Below are positions 46,681-54,716 of a DNA stretch of 64,000 bases, one piece after another. The position numbers were made by a program, and so were the translations under genes. Numbering within the stretch: position 1 is the stretch's first letter; each line of letters starts with the position of its first letter. Origin of the DNA: Phycisphaerae bacterium (lineage in GTDB: Bacteria > Planctomycetota > Phycisphaerae > UBA1845); NCBI GenBank assembly GCA_029260215.1, contig JAJDDQ010000085.1, forward strand, positions 62,001-126,000. Reading direction: 5' to 3'. A model generated the notes under the pieces. That model did not search any database. It saw only the letters and a list, made by a program, of their open reading frames with translations, and was not told where the DNA came from.

Positions 46681-48741
46681 TCACATGGCGGACGTACGCA
46701 TTTCCATCGGCTGCTTGAGCAACCACAGGCTGAAGACGCTGAAACTGATCATCCCGCCGAGCATGGGCAATTGACTTCGAAACGCCGCCTTCGCAGTCCC
46801 GAAAAGGCGCAGTGATGTCTTTTGCGCAACCCAAAGACTGTACACGTGGCCTACGAGCACGAGCAGAACCTGCACAATCCAGAGATTCTGAAGCGAAATT
46901 AACGGTGGAATCGACCAGCCGGCGGTCCCGAACAGATTCCATCCCCAGCCGAACGGATCAGAGATCATGGTTGCGACCTTGGGGCCTTCCATAAGCAAAT
47001 GCTCAAGATTGTGCGCAATGTGATAGAATAGCGCAATGGGCAACAGTGCGTAAGCATATCGAATGAAGTAGTCGCGATAGGTAAGCGGCTTGAGCGAATG
47101 CCCCTTACCCAACTCACGAGACATAGCCACCAGTACCGCGTAGATCAAAATAGGTCCTAGCATCAGCAGCAGCATGCTCAAGCTGAATCCGACAATCCGA
47201 CCTGCGCCGGCAGCACTGCGGATCGCTTCGACGAACTGTCCCCATATCGCCGTCATGGTCAAGCCGTGAAAACCCGTGATCGCAAGCATCAACAATGCGA
47301 GGTAGGCCTCGTCCGCCCGCGGCTTGCCCTCTGTGACGAGATCGCTGCCCCAAGGCCGAAGGTTGACTGCGAGGTTGTCGTGCGGGCAGGCTTGAATGCA
47401 TTCCATGCACTGGATGCAATAGGTGTTGGACTGAAGCTTCCCCGGGTAGAGGAATGTCGGGCAGCCGTAAGCGGTTTCGCTACCCGTGACGCATTCTTTC
47501 GAGTGACAGTCTTGGCAGACGTTAGCACTCTTGGAGCGCACTTCAGTACTGGCAAACAATGCGTACAGTCCACTCACCCGCCCCACCAGGCAACCGTATC
47601 GGCAGAAGCTTTTCTTATCGAAAAGCAACGCCGACATCACCGCCATGAGAAGCATTGCGATGGCCAAATAGGCGGTCACACGCGGCTTCATGGTAACGCC
47701 GAACCCCAACTCAACCCACGTCAAGCCAACGAAAAGAAAAGTCGCGATTGCGATATTACGAACTATCCGAGGCCACTTCAGTCCCAGAGTCAGGCCGTCG
47801 TCCGACTTCTTCCAGAAACTCAATCGCTCGACCCACCCCGCGATCGCGTCCCACGGGCAGACGTAGCACCACGCTTTCCCCGCGAACATGATGAGAATGA
47901 TCAACATACCCCACCAGACAGTCCAGGTCAGAATCGGAGCAATGTTGAGCGCAGGGTTTTGATTTCCGAACAGTCCGGCTGCGACAACCATGACAAAGAG
48001 TGCCACGACAATCGCCTGGCAGGAAAAGCGAAAAATACGTGAGCAGGCCGCACGCTTCAGGAGGCCGATGGACAGTAAATCGAACCGGTCCGAACATTCG
48101 GTCGCAGCGGTCGCGGTCCAAATGGGCAATGCAATCGCTCCGGCACTCGGGGCAACACCGGTAGCATTCAGCAACCTTTCACCCTCGCCACGGACCGCGT
48201 CGGAGGTGAGTTGCATGGCCTTTGGCTTGGAATCGCTTTCCGTGCCAGGGACTTGTTTCTTCCGCGACGTAATGTCAAAAACACCGAAGCTCACAACGAG
48301 GACAACGGCGATGGAAGCGTAGTACAGCCACGTCGGAATACCCCACATGGTGTGCATAAAAAAGGCCGCAGGGTCCGATTTGAACTTAGCCCGATGCGCC
48401 TCGCTGCACAACGAATACGTCTTGCCAAGGTACGTCGCCGGGATGGAATCCCCCTCAGAAAGCGGCACACTGCAAACGATGCATTGAGCCGACAGATATG
48501 CCAGTGGATCTTCTGTGAAGCTTTTCCGGCAAGAGTCCGTGCAAAAGAAGTACGTCTCATCGTTGTGTGTAGCCGTCAGATCCCACGCCGCATTGACTTC
48601 CATCTTACAGACAACGTCAACGAGCGGGCCGCCGCTCGATTCACGATGATGCTCTGGAGCCCGCTTGAAGTTGGACAGCACCACGGGAACCGCAATACCG
48701 ACCAGCAAGATGTATGGTAAGAGCATGTTCAGGCGTTTCAC
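46681..48741 (-). CDS. NosR/NapH-like membrane polyferredoxin with N-terminal YHS/TRASH domains
   Basis: The 686-residue chain begins with a membrane helix (about 6-23) and two short metal-binding YHS/TRASH-type modules (Cys 45, 67, 71; then 87, 90, 112; motif YFFCTDSCRKSF). A second helix and a basic linker follow. Then comes a NosR/NapH core with several helices, CYVCPWDAIAGW, FCRYGCLVGR, CQDCHSKEC, and CIQCMECIQACPHD, and about four more C-terminal helices. The start may be a GTG at 48741 or an ATG five codons later. YHS/TRASH modules occur with copper or other soft-metal handling; a link to copper delivery is inference. The gene lies between the NapH-like and third NapG-like genes of the operon. 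Confidence 0.85.
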   Translation of the reverse strand: MKRLNMLLPYILLVGIAVPVVLSNFKRAPEHHRESSGGPLVDVVCKMEVNAAWDLTATHNDETYFFCTDSCRKSFTEDPLAYLSAQCIVCSVPLSEGDSIPATYLGKTYSLCSEAHRAKFKSDPAAFFMHTMWGIPTWLYYASIAVVLVVSFGVFDITSRKKQVPGTESDSKPKAMQLTSDAVRGEGERLLNATGVAPSAGAIALPIWTATAATECSDRFDLLSIGLLKRAACSRIFRFSCQAIVVALFVMVVAAGLFGNQNPALNIAPILTWTVWWGMLIILIMFAGKAWCYVCPWDAIAGWVERLSFWKKSDDGLTLGLKWPRIVRNIAIATFLFVGLTWVELGFGVTMKPRVTAYLAIAMLLMAVMSALLFDKKSFCRYGCLVGRVSGLYALFASTEVRSKSANVCQDCHSKECVTGSETAYGCPTFLYPGKLQSNTYCIQCMECIQACPHDNLAVNLRPWGSDLVTEGKPRADEAYLALLMLAITGFHGLTMTAIWGQFVEAIRSAAGAGRIVGFSLSMLLLMLGPILIYAVLVAMSRELGKGHSLKPLTYRDYFIRYAYALLPIALFYHIAHNLEHLLMEGPKVATMISDPFGWGWNLFGTAGWSIPPLISLQNLWIVQVLLVLVGHVYSLWVAQKTSLRLFGTAKAAFRSQLPMLGGMISFSVFSLWLLKQPMEMRTSAM

Positions 48742-48762
48742 GAAATCTTACTCTGCCTTTCT

Positions 48763-50283
48763 TCAAGTAGTCACGAGTACAGCGTTCGGGTTGACTGCGT
48801 TCGCACGCCGCCGCGCCTTCTTCTTCTGAACCGCCCGCGCGACAACGAACAACAGAACGAACCCTCCGGCACCAGCCGCAACCACTGAGCCCGTCGCCGT
48901 CGGCTGTCCGGCGATCATCAGAAACGGAATAACCTCCACCCTGCCCTCGACTGGCATTGACAACTCGATGACGTATTCAGCCTCCAACGGAAACGTTACA
49001 TGGAACTTGTACTCGTTGTCGAACGGTTCGCGCGTCATCGCCGGCTGGACAACCGTGTTGTCGCCGAACGTACTGGTTTGAAGAATGCGAACAGTAATCG
49101 GCTGACTGTAGACGCTGCCCGTTTCCCGGTTCTTTATGTAGAATGCGAGGTTGGCGGCCTCGCCCGGGACAGGGCTGCCGGGATAAGACGTCAACAGCAC
49201 ATCGTATGGGCCGGTATGCGCCGGGTATTCGAGTGTCGGACGCTGAGGGTAATTCTCCTTATATGAATAGTGCGGCAGGCCAAGAATGTGGTGCGCGCCT
49301 GCGTTTTCGACCGACACAAACATCGAAAACACCACAACCAGCGCAGCTATTTTCCTGGGCGTCGGTCGATACCCACGCGGTTTGGGAAGACTGATCGTGT
49401 AATACAGCGCTTCATCGGGGCAATGCCGAATGCAGACGCCGCAATTGTCGCATTCGATCGACATGGACTGCGTAATCGGATTGATGCCTTCTTCACAAAC
49501 AGGGATGCAATCCCGGCAGCCGGTGCAACGATCGGCATTCAGACGAATGCGCACCGGACGTATCCACCCAATCAAACCGTAAACAGCCCCGCCCGGGCAC
49601 ATCGTACGACACCACCAGCGCGGCGAGACAAACAATTCAAAGGCGACAATTACGCCCAACACAACAAAAATCCCGACCAGCGACGTACCGAAAACCCATG
49701 CGTGCAGCGCACGGCTGATGACCACCGGCGGGTAAATTAACGCGAAGAGAGGCGCTGAGAACAAAGCCGCCAACGCAAGCCCGACAAAAAGCCCGATGTA
49801 TTTGTTCCGGTGCGAAAAAACGACTTCACCAGGACGAATTTCCGCCAGACGAAGCAGGCGACGCAGCTTGCCGGTCAGTTCAAAGAGCACATACCCCGGG
49901 CAAAGCCAACTGCAAAAAACACGCCCGAACAACAAAGTGATCACGATCGGAATCGCGGCGGACGCAATCAAAGGCCAATGAATGCGTTTCGAGGCGGCAG
50001 CCATCTCGGCGGCGGCAAGCGGGTCGGCAATATCGACGCCCATAAGACGCATCGACCACAGAGTCCCCTTGTTGCCATCGAGAAATGCCTGTGGGTCCGC
50101 CAGCCTGTCAACATACGGGTGAACCATTTTCGTGACAACCTCGCCACGGAGACCGGCCATCAGTTGATCGTCGTCAATCACGCGCGCCGCACGGTAGTGT
50201 GCGTACAAACAAAGCAAAGCCACAGATACGGTAACCAGAAGCACAGACGCTTGAACCAGTCTTCGAACAATCTGCAAAATCAT
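48763..50283 (-). CDS. napH: NapH-like membrane ferredoxin with C-terminal periplasmic domain
   Basis: The ATG at 50283 follows GGAGG by 7 bases and overlaps the stop codon of the preceding NapG-like gene (ATGA). About five helices carry VFCSWLCPGYVLFELTGKL and WWCRTMCPGGAVYG at the membrane face, then two 4Fe-4S motifs, CTGCRDCIPVC and CDNCGVCIRHCPDEA, as in NapH. Residues about 310-480 form an additional beta-rich periplasmic domain (LPHYSYKENYP..., TLEYPAHTGPYDVLLTSYPG), and a final helix ends in KKKARRRAN. The extra domain resembles extracytoplasmic FixH/CopC-like beta folds by general character only. NapH passes quinol electrons toward NapG; here that would be the two NapG-like proteins encoded just upstream. 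Confidence 0.87.
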   Translation of the reverse strand: MILQIVRRLVQASVLLVTVSVALLCLYAHYRAARVIDDDQLMAGLRGEVVTKMVHPYVDRLADPQAFLDGNKGTLWSMRLMGVDIADPLAAAEMAAASKRIHWPLIASAAIPIVITLLFGRVFCSWLCPGYVLFELTGKLRRLLRLAEIRPGEVVFSHRNKYIGLFVGLALAALFSAPLFALIYPPVVISRALHAWVFGTSLVGIFVVLGVIVAFELFVSPRWWCRTMCPGGAVYGLIGWIRPVRIRLNADRCTGCRDCIPVCEEGINPITQSMSIECDNCGVCIRHCPDEALYYTISLPKPRGYRPTPRKIAALVVVFSMFVSVENAGAHHILGLPHYSYKENYPQRPTLEYPAHTGPYDVLLTSYPGSPVPGEAANLAFYIKNRETGSVYSQPITVRILQTSTFGDNTVVQPAMTREPFDNEYKFHVTFPLEAEYVIELSMPVEGRVEVIPFLMIAGQPTATGSVVAAGAGGFVLLFVVARAVQKKKARRRANAVNPNAVLVTT

Positions 50284-51002
50284 GACACTGCCTCCGCAAA
50301 GCGAGGCTTTCGGGTTCGCACGACGCGGATGGCCGGCTCGCCGCGCACAACAGTCCGACAAATTTCTTCGCACATCCCACACCCGACGCAGGGCTCGGTG
50401 TAGACCAGCGGCGCCAAGAACGCACCGGGGGCCAGTTTGATCGCTCGGTTGCGCAACGGGCAAAACATAAAACATTCACCACACGGGCCACGGCGCTCGG
50501 CCAGCGCGTCCGACTCAGTCGGCTCGCGTCCAAGCTGCACCAGAAATTCCTGCTCTTCCCGGATGCGTTTGGCCTTGTAAGACAAGCACAGGTCTTCTCT
50601 CAACTCGACCGAGCCCATATCTACATCGGATATGTCCTCAAACGGCAGCAACGCTCCGGTCGGGCAAGCGGGGCCGCACGCATTGCAGAGTGTGCATGCC
50701 TTGACTGCTGGGTCAACGTATGGCGTGTGATAGTGCGCACCATCCGCTCCGGTGTAAAACTGAATCGCCCCAGGCTCGCAAGCATCCTGACATCGACAGC
50801 AGCGAATACAGGCAGCCAGAAAATCTCGCTCGGGTAACGCTCCGGGCGGCCGAAGAATACCGGCGAGTTTCTGGTAAGGTCGTTTGACTGCCGGATAACT
50901 CGGCAGACGCTTTCGCTGGAGAAAATGCGTGACGCCACCGACAAAAGCGATACCCATCGCCGTGGCGGTGGTGCGAATCATGTCCCGGCGTGTGACGGCC
51001 AT
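50280..51002 (-). CDS. napG: NapG/MauM-type ferredoxin, first copy
   Basis: This 240-residue ferredoxin starts at the ATG at 51002, whose first base is the last base of the preceding stop codon (TGATG). The N-terminus MAVTRRDMIRTTATAMGI is a twin-arginine-type signal. LRPPGALPERDFLAAC leads into four cluster regions: CIRCCRCQDACEPG, CTLCNACGPACPTG, CGECFMFCPLRN and CVGCGMCEEICRT. This is the layout of NapG, which relays electrons at the periplasmic face. Its end overlaps the NapH-like start by 4 bases, so NapG and NapH are made in register. Confidence 0.88.
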   Translation of the reverse strand: MAVTRRDMIRTTATAMGIAFVGGVTHFLQRKRLPSYPAVKRPYQKLAGILRPPGALPERDFLAACIRCCRCQDACEPGAIQFYTGADGAHYHTPYVDPAVKACTLCNACGPACPTGALLPFEDISDVDMGSVELREDLCLSYKAKRIREEQEFLVQLGREPTESDALAERRGPCGECFMFCPLRNRAIKLAPGAFLAPLVYTEPCVGCGMCEEICRTVVRGEPAIRVVRTRKPRFAEAVS

Positions 51003-51610
51003 CACACGTTACTCCGTACGCGAATGGCATGCGGGTAGCGAATGCACGATCGCTCGCAACATCCGCATCCGACGCACGCTTCAGGATGAACAGTGGGACG
51101 CTCCCACGCACCGACGGTCATGGCTTCGCCGGCCAATGGACACGCCCGAAAACACGCGCCACAACTCCAGTTGTTATAAGAATAACACAGATCGAAATCG
51201 ATCTCAGCCACACCGATCGCCACCTTCTCCGTGATTTCCTCGCGTTCTCTCTCGATAAGTTGCAAAGCACCACTGGGGCAGACTTCCGTACACTTGAGAT
51301 ATTCACTGTCTTCATGCGCACAGAGCATACAAGAAGCTTTTCTCGGATGCATCGTCGGTGTGCCAGCGCGACCGGCTGGTGCGGTATGCGGCATGGACTC
51401 CAGACAATGATTCGGACACGCATCCACACAGCGCATGCACCGGATGCACGTGGACACGAAATCGTCTTCGGGCAACGCCCCAGGCGGACGCAGCGGCGAT
51501 GGGGTCGACGCCGACGCAGGCTCACCAATCCGCGACAGGTAGACACTTCCCCCCAGAGTCAACGCGACTGCGGAGCCTTGCTTGACGAATTCTCTTCGAT
51601 TAACGGCCAT
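51002..51610 (-). CDS. NapG/MauM-type ferredoxin, second copy
   Basis: I chose the ATG at 51610 (MAVNRREFVKQGSAVALTLGG), which gives a clean twin-arginine signal; the open frame starts 9 codons earlier at a TTG. The 202-residue protein has LRPPGALPEDDFVSTC, then CIRCMRCVDACPNHC, CMLCAHEDSEYLKCTEVCP, CGACFRACPL and CVGCGCCERSCIRYP. It differs from the copy at 50280 in the longer second cluster loop (CAHEDSEYLKC). The two copies are probably successive carriers or alternatives in one complex. Confidence 0.87.
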   Translation of the reverse strand: MAVNRREFVKQGSAVALTLGGSVYLSRIGEPASASTPSPLRPPGALPEDDFVSTCIRCMRCVDACPNHCLESMPHTAPAGRAGTPTMHPRKASCMLCAHEDSEYLKCTEVCPSGALQLIEREREEITEKVAIGVAEIDFDLCYSYNNWSCGACFRACPLAGEAMTVGAWERPTVHPEACVGCGCCERSCIRYPHAIRVRSNV

Positions 51611-51633
51611 GAATTCCCCAAATTGAAAGCTCG

Positions 51634-51927
51634 TCAACCATCTCTGGCGAGCAAATCCGAACGCACCTCAGTCAGAACTTCCCAACTCCTGAGCGTGTAT
51701 CGCTCAACGCCGTGCCTGATGAACGGATCATTATCCGCAATGCGGCGAGCCGCCGCCTCATTCGCCGCCTCGATCAGGATCATGCCGCCTTTCCCATCAC
51801 GAAACGGGCCTCCCGCTATCAAATGCCCTTGTTCGTGAAGACGTTCCATGTAAGCGACGTGCTCCGGAACAATTTCCCGAAACTCTTCCAACTCGCAGCA
51901 TCTCTCCAGCATTATCGCGAACTTCAT
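51634..51927 (-). CDS. YciI-like protein
   Basis: This 97-residue ferredoxin-fold-like protein (MKFAIMLERCCELEEFREIV...) shows the YciI pattern: a first beta strand, HVAYMERLHEQGHLIAGGPF, GGMILIEAANEAAARRIADN, DPFIRHGVERYTLRSWEVL. The conserved His and the DPF segment fit the family, whose biochemical role is generally unclear. It lies 15 bases after the molybdoenzyme stop codon and in the same operon, an unusual setting. It may assist cofactor or enzyme maturation, in the place NapD takes elsewhere, but that is speculation. Confidence 0.8.
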   Translation of the reverse strand: MKFAIMLERCCELEEFREIVPEHVAYMERLHEQGHLIAGGPFRDGKGGMILIEAANEAAARRIADNDPFIRHGVERYTLRSWEVLTEVRSDLLARDG

Positions 51928-51941
51928 CGTCTGAGCGCTCG

Positions 51942-54716
51942 CTAGATGATCTCGATTCGTGTCGCGAGTTTCTTGTAATCACACTGCCCACTTACCGGAT
52001 CCCACGCACGGTGGCTCGCAGCGTTCACCAGCCATTTGTTCTTGCGCGGATCGGCACTGTCTGCCACCGAAAGATTCCACGGGCTAAACAGATACCCCGG
52101 GGGAACTTCTGAGCGAGCGGGACGGATCATACTGGTCTGCCCGACCGACACACGAGCTTCATACGAACCTCGCCGCGTGACCAGTCGCACTCGTTGGCCG
52201 TCCTTTATCCCGAAGCGCTTGGCATCGTCGTCGTTGATTTCGACATACTGTTCGGGGACGAGCTTCTGCGTTGTCGCGCCGCGAATCGTCTTGGCTGTAT
52301 GAAAATGCTCGTACACAACGCCAAGCCCGAGCCAGAACGGATAGACGTCCTGCGCCTTGTGGTCCTTGAGTGACATTTTGCTGTCATTGTAGACGTCCAG
52401 ATGCGGCAACTCAGGCGGAAGCCCCGCGTCACGGGCTTCAACCAGAATGCGCGGTTTGCCCTTGTTAGCCCCATCGGTATGCAGATCGTCAATCAGGAAC
52501 GGGCCTTCACCCGGACGACGCTTGTCTCCGTACTCCATCAATTTCGACGTAATGCGATCGAGATTCGTATAATCCTGCTCGCACAATTTGAATCGCGCCT
52601 TGCCGTCTGCATGACGGAAGTCTCCGTACGGCGTGCCGGCCCAACCCTCCTGGCCTAAATACCTTCGAGGCGTTCCGCCCGCCTTGGCGATCTCGTAAGT
52701 CGGCGCAGGCCACTGAATGCCACGCAGGCTGCGAAGCTGATCGTAAGGTGACACGCCGTCGCGTTTTTCGACTTCGAGTATCCCCGTCAAACCGGCATCG
52801 GAACCTTCACTGGCCTTCAGAATATCGCGAAATATATCTTCAGGATCATAAGCCATCAGACCGTTGCCCATCTTGATCTTCTTCTCGTACGGGAAGACCA
52901 CGTCAGCATCCAAGCCGAGTTTCTCAGCCAGCAGCTTGCCTTTGTCGATGGCCATGTCCATATCAGGCCGACAGTTCGGCGGAGGATTCTTCGTCCCGTC
53001 ACAGATATAGATACGCCGCTCCGATTGAATGTACGTACCGCCGGTCCATTCGCCCCACGTAGCCGCCGGAAAAATCACGTCCGCGTACAGATTGTTGGGC
53101 GCGTGTCGATAGATTTCCTGAATAACAACGAACATACGTGTCAACGCCGGTCGAACGAGTGTTTCCAGATCAGGCATATGCACGTGCGTGGTGTACATCC
53201 AGAACATCGCATCCAGCCCGCCCTGGAGCGCCCGCTCCATCATACCGATGACCATGCCAGGGTTGGGCAAAGCGGTCGTCTGGGTCAGCCGTTCGCGCGG
53301 GACGCGCCAGCAGTCAGCAATGTGATTTCGCCAGGCTTCATTCTTCAGCGGCTGATTAAAAGGCAATCGGCCCGTCAGCCCGCCCATCAGGCGCTCGCTC
53401 ATTGCATTGGGTTGGCCGGTCTGCGAATGACTGCCGCAACCAGGCCGACCCAGATTGCCCGTCAGCAGATGAAGATTGATGATGCTGATCGTATTGTGCT
53501 GCCCGTGGAGCATCTGGTTGTAACCGATACCCCAGAAACTCAGCACGCCGCCCCGGCCTCGCTCTCGACCTTTGATCGACGCTTCCGCCCAGGTGCGAGC
53601 GACGTTCTCAATGGACTCCACAGTCACGCGCCCGTTGTCGATGCGGCGCAATTTCTCAACGACCTGTTCTGGCGAGTAATTCGCCAATACCCCATCGCGA
53701 TATTTCTTCCAGTTGTTCGTGTGCTTCTCAAGCCACGATTCGGGCATGCACGCCTGCGGATATTTTTTCAACAACACGTGGGCAATGGCATTGAGATAAC
53801 TGATATCGCCGTTCAGCGTCGGTATGTGATAGCTGTTGCGCGGATTGATATCCTCAAGCCCGATGACTGTCCCCGTTTTTCGCGGATCAGCCACACACGT
53901 AGGAATATCATGCTTGGCCTTATGGTCCGCCACGCGCCAAAACAAGATCGGATGCGCCTCGCGAGCATTATGACCCCAAAACGTAATGAAGTCTGCCTCT
54001 TCAATATCCTCATAACTCGTCGGCGGCGCATCTGAGCCATAAGAGTGAAAATACCCTGTTACTGCCGACGTCATGCACATACGTGCATTGGCTTCGATCG
54101 AGTTACTCCCGATAACCCCCTTCATCAGAAGATTCTCGATCCACTGAGCCTCCATAGTAAGCTGGCCGGAACCATTAAGACCAACCGCGTTAGGCCCCTT
54201 CTCCCGAATCGTCTCGGCGATACGCTCAGCCACAAGCTCCTCAGCCTCTTCGTAGGTGGCTTCCCGATAGACATCATCGTCGAATCGCCCCTTCGTGCTG
54301 GAAACGTGATTCCGCAACGGGTCGCTCATATCGCGGCGCACCAGCACTTTCGTCAACCGATCGCGATAGATCGGCTCATGCGCATTAAGCCCCTTGATGC
54401 ACTGAATCCCGCGATTCGTCGGGTGCTTCTTGTCCGGCACCATGCCGACCACTTTGTCGTTTTCGACCTTGATCAGCGTGCCGCAACCCACACCGCAATA
54501 CGGGCAGGCCGCCTGCAATAGCTTCATTCCAGTGTCACCACCCGCTGAAAGGTCCGGCGCGGCGTGCGCTTGAACGAATTCGTTCGGCAGCGCAGTCGTC
54601 ATCGCGACAGCCGTACCCGTCCCCGCAGCCATTTTCATGAACTTGCGACGATCAAACCCCTCGCCGTACTTGACGCGACGATGAATCGTATAAGGTGTCA
54701 TATCTTTGTCACTCAT
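51942..54716 (-). CDS. napA: NapA-like periplasmic molybdoenzyme (probable nitrate reductase)
   Basis: This 924-residue member of the DMSO-reductase family has a textbook ribosome site (AAGGAGG, 7 bases). The twin-arginine signal DRRKFMKMAAGTG is at about residues 22-34. One 4Fe-4S cluster is bound by Cys 71, 74, 78 and 106 (CPYCGVGC ... GIQCIKG, with the relay Lys). The molybdenum ligand is Cys 214 in EANARMCMTSAVTGY, in the same frame as NapA ANARHCMASA. FWGHNAREAHPILFWRV, FWGIGYNQ, LHLLTGNLGRPGCG and TGQPNAM parallel NapA; YEHFHTAKTIRG and RFGIKDGQRV are in the C-terminal domain. It is some 90 residues longer than E. coli NapA. Nitrate is the most likely substrate; another oxyanion cannot be excluded. 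NapB, NapC and NapD are absent. It overlaps the cytochrome c gene by 4 bases. Confidence 0.85.
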   Translation of the reverse strand: MSDKDMTPYTIHRRVKYGEGFDRRKFMKMAAGTGTAVAMTTALPNEFVQAHAAPDLSAGGDTGMKLLQAACPYCGVGCGTLIKVENDKVVGMVPDKKHPTNRGIQCIKGLNAHEPIYRDRLTKVLVRRDMSDPLRNHVSSTKGRFDDDVYREATYEEAEELVAERIAETIREKGPNAVGLNGSGQLTMEAQWIENLLMKGVIGSNSIEANARMCMTSAVTGYFHSYGSDAPPTSYEDIEEADFITFWGHNAREAHPILFWRVADHKAKHDIPTCVADPRKTGTVIGLEDINPRNSYHIPTLNGDISYLNAIAHVLLKKYPQACMPESWLEKHTNNWKKYRDGVLANYSPEQVVEKLRRIDNGRVTVESIENVARTWAEASIKGRERGRGGVLSFWGIGYNQMLHGQHNTISIINLHLLTGNLGRPGCGSHSQTGQPNAMSERLMGGLTGRLPFNQPLKNEAWRNHIADCWRVPRERLTQTTALPNPGMVIGMMERALQGGLDAMFWMYTTHVHMPDLETLVRPALTRMFVVIQEIYRHAPNNLYADVIFPAATWGEWTGGTYIQSERRIYICDGTKNPPPNCRPDMDMAIDKGKLLAEKLGLDADVVFPYEKKIKMGNGLMAYDPEDIFRDILKASEGSDAGLTGILEVEKRDGVSPYDQLRSLRGIQWPAPTYEIAKAGGTPRRYLGQEGWAGTPYGDFRHADGKARFKLCEQDYTNLDRITSKLMEYGDKRRPGEGPFLIDDLHTDGANKGKPRILVEARDAGLPPELPHLDVYNDSKMSLKDHKAQDVYPFWLGLGVVYEHFHTAKTIRGATTQKLVPEQYVEINDDDAKRFGIKDGQRVRLVTRRGSYEARVSVGQTSMIRPARSEVPPGYLFSPWNLSVADSADPRKNKWLVNAASHRAWDPVSGQCDYKKLATRIEII

